Origin: Coraliomargarita sp965656715
GTDB taxonomy: Bacteria; Verrucomicrobiota; Verrucomicrobiia; Opitutales; Coraliomargaritaceae
Direction: 5' to 3'
Assembly: GCA_965656715.1 (NCBI GenBank)
Contig: CBFHLR010000078.1
Coordinates: forward strand, 1-6,891
DNA length: 6,891 bases
This document shows positions 6,134-6,891 of the stretch, one piece after another; within the stretch, counting starts at the first letter, position 1, and the number at the start of each line of letters is the position of its first letter. Made by a program: the position numbers and the translations under genes. The notes below the pieces were generated by a model that saw only the letters and a program-made list of their open reading frames with translations, was not told the DNA's origin and searched no databases.

Positions 6134-6891
6134 ATGCCCTCACATGAATCATTGATTGCGATCGCCTTCGATCTGAATTTTCGACACGCCGCGGCGATCT
6201 TTACTGGCGTGTCCGACTATGTGGCGGAATCTCGCTTGGAATGGCAACTCATCCCCTTAAATTTCGGATTCGAAGTTCGCCTGATGGAAATGGCAAACTC
6301 AGGCCAACTCACAGGGGCCATTGGCACATTCGTGAGCGACGGCTGGGTTCGTGGTCTCCTGGATAAGGGCGTCGCTGCCGTTAACATGTTCAACTTCTCC
6401 AAAATTGAAAGTATCCCCAATATCGGCCCTGATGACTGGGCCACCGGCGAAGCTGCCGCACAGCACCTAATTGAACAGGGCGCACAACAGTTCGCCTTCT
6501 TTGGGGCCGACGGTGTGCACTATACTTGCCTGCGCGAAGAGGGCTTCCGAGCAAGGCTTGGAGAGCAGCACTACCACGAGATCAGGCCTGGCCCACAGCT
6601 CACCGAACAAGTGCAGGCGCTCCCGCTCGATCAGGGGCTCCTCGGTGTCTTCTGCTCCAACGACCTCTCCGCCCGCGAATTCATCCTCTGCGCTCGGCAA
6701 CTGGGTCTGCGCTGTGGACGCGACTATCTCGTCGTCGGCGTCGATAATGATCCATCCGAATCGATTTTTGCAGGCATCGGGATTAGCAGCTTCAAGCAAC
6801 CCATTCGCGAAACCGGCTATCTGGCGGCGAAAGCGCTACACCAGCAACTCAGGAGCGGCGAACTCAATTGCGACCTTCAAATGCAAACACC
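6134..6891 (+). CDS. XylR-like transcriptional regulator, sugar-sensing domain; 3' end beyond the window
   Basis: The frame is open from the ATG at 6134 to the window end (252 codons plus two bases). The visible part is a LacI/periplasmic-binding-type sensor in two lobes: an opening strand and helix, LIAIAFDLNFRHAAAIF (7-23); the hinge-type motif DDWATGEAAAQHLIEQGAQQ (100-119), in which a conserved Asp and Gly precede the xAxxHLxxxG pattern; SNDLSAREFILCARQLGL (175-192); and VVGVDNDPSES (200-210). It begins directly with the sensor and has no N-terminal helix-turn-helix, which rules out an ordinary LacI repressor. The architecture and motif wording match XylR-type AraC-family regulators, so I expect two AraC-type helix-turn-helix units to follow beyond base 6891. 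Xylose itself is not implied, since this family senses various sugars. No Shine-Dalgarno sequence precedes the start, and an in-frame stop at 6107-6109 excludes a much longer N-terminus. It is divergent from gmd. Confidence 0.8.
   Translation, partial: MPSHESLIAIAFDLNFRHAAAIFTGVSDYVAESRLEWQLIPLNFGFEVRLMEMANSGQLTGAIGTFVSDGWVRGLLDKGVAAVNMFNFSKIESIPNIGPDDWATGEAAAQHLIEQGAQQFAFFGADGVHYTCLREEGFRARLGEQHYHEIRPGPQLTEQVQALPLDQGLLGVFCSNDLSAREFILCARQLGLRCGRDYLVVGVDNDPSESIFAGIGISSFKQPIRETGYLAAKALHQQLRSGELNCDLQMQT

Noticed and set aside
5052..6155. A long open frame of 367 codons on the plus strand, antisense to gmd
   Set aside because: It mirrors the highly conserved gmd coding sequence, has no recognisable domain, and is best explained by codon bias of gmd on the opposite strand.
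6217..6799. Minus-strand open frames (6217-6444 and 6467-6799) opposite the regulator, plus a plus-strand frame at 6526-6747
   Set aside because: All overlap the continuous sensor-domain frame, which has clear family motifs; they show no domain of their own.
6134..6891. Classical LacI-family repressor
   Set aside because: The sensor domain begins within a few residues of the start and an in-frame stop lies just upstream, so there is no space for the N-terminal LacI helix-turn-helix.
1..6891. CRISPR arrays, transposons, tRNA or rRNA genes, riboswitches
   Set aside because: No regularly spaced repeats, transposase-like protein, cloverleaf or known aptamer pattern was seen; nearly all sequence is explained by seven coding genes and short spacers.

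Overview
The window looks like a core or ordinary accessory stretch of a bacterial chromosome of intermediate GC content. No insertion sequence, CRISPR array, tRNA or rRNA is visible. The gene set suggests a Verrucomicrobiota member, perhaps Opitutae/Puniceicoccales: a pair of LolA-like secreted proteins, a lone GspF/PilC-type membrane protein, and a regulator with a LacI-like sugar sensor but no N-terminal DNA-binding domain (the XylR-type AraC family, abundant in that phylum). This assignment comes from gene style only and is moderate to low in confidence.

Layout from left to right. Positions 1-777 (+) hold trpC, indole-3-glycerol phosphate synthase, probably missing a few N-terminal codons at the window edge. 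It converges on, and overlaps by 4 bp, a minus-strand pair of paralogous secreted LolA-like proteins (774-1709 and 1728-2522), transcribed from right to left as a likely two-gene operon. A 154-bp divergent spacer separates that pair from a plus-strand GspF/PilC-type inner-membrane platform protein (2677-3960). This gene converges, with only 3 bp between stop codons, on a minus-strand gmd-fcl pair (gmd 5037-6053, fcl 3964-4920). An 80-bp AT-rich divergent spacer then leads to the plus-strand sugar-sensing regulator (6134 to beyond 6891), which is cut by the window edge.

How the genes fit together. Gmd and Fcl are the two consecutive enzymes that convert GDP-D-mannose to GDP-L-fucose, the donor for fucose in surface polysaccharide or glycoprotein. 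All catalytic motifs are present in both, so this module is confident. The PilC-like protein would act in a type IV pilus or type II secretion machine, but no ATPase or pilin gene is seen beside it. The LolA-like pair is probably periplasmic or envelope-associated; its exact job is not known. The regulator shares an intergenic region with gmd and could regulate itself, gmd, or genes beyond the window.

I did not find evidence for a clearly new system. The points most worth a second look are the LolA-like tandem duplication with an extra C-terminal tail on one copy, a possible translationally coupled leader peptide in front of it, the repeat-bearing divergent region between gmd and the regulator, and a G-rich tract in the gmd-fcl leader.
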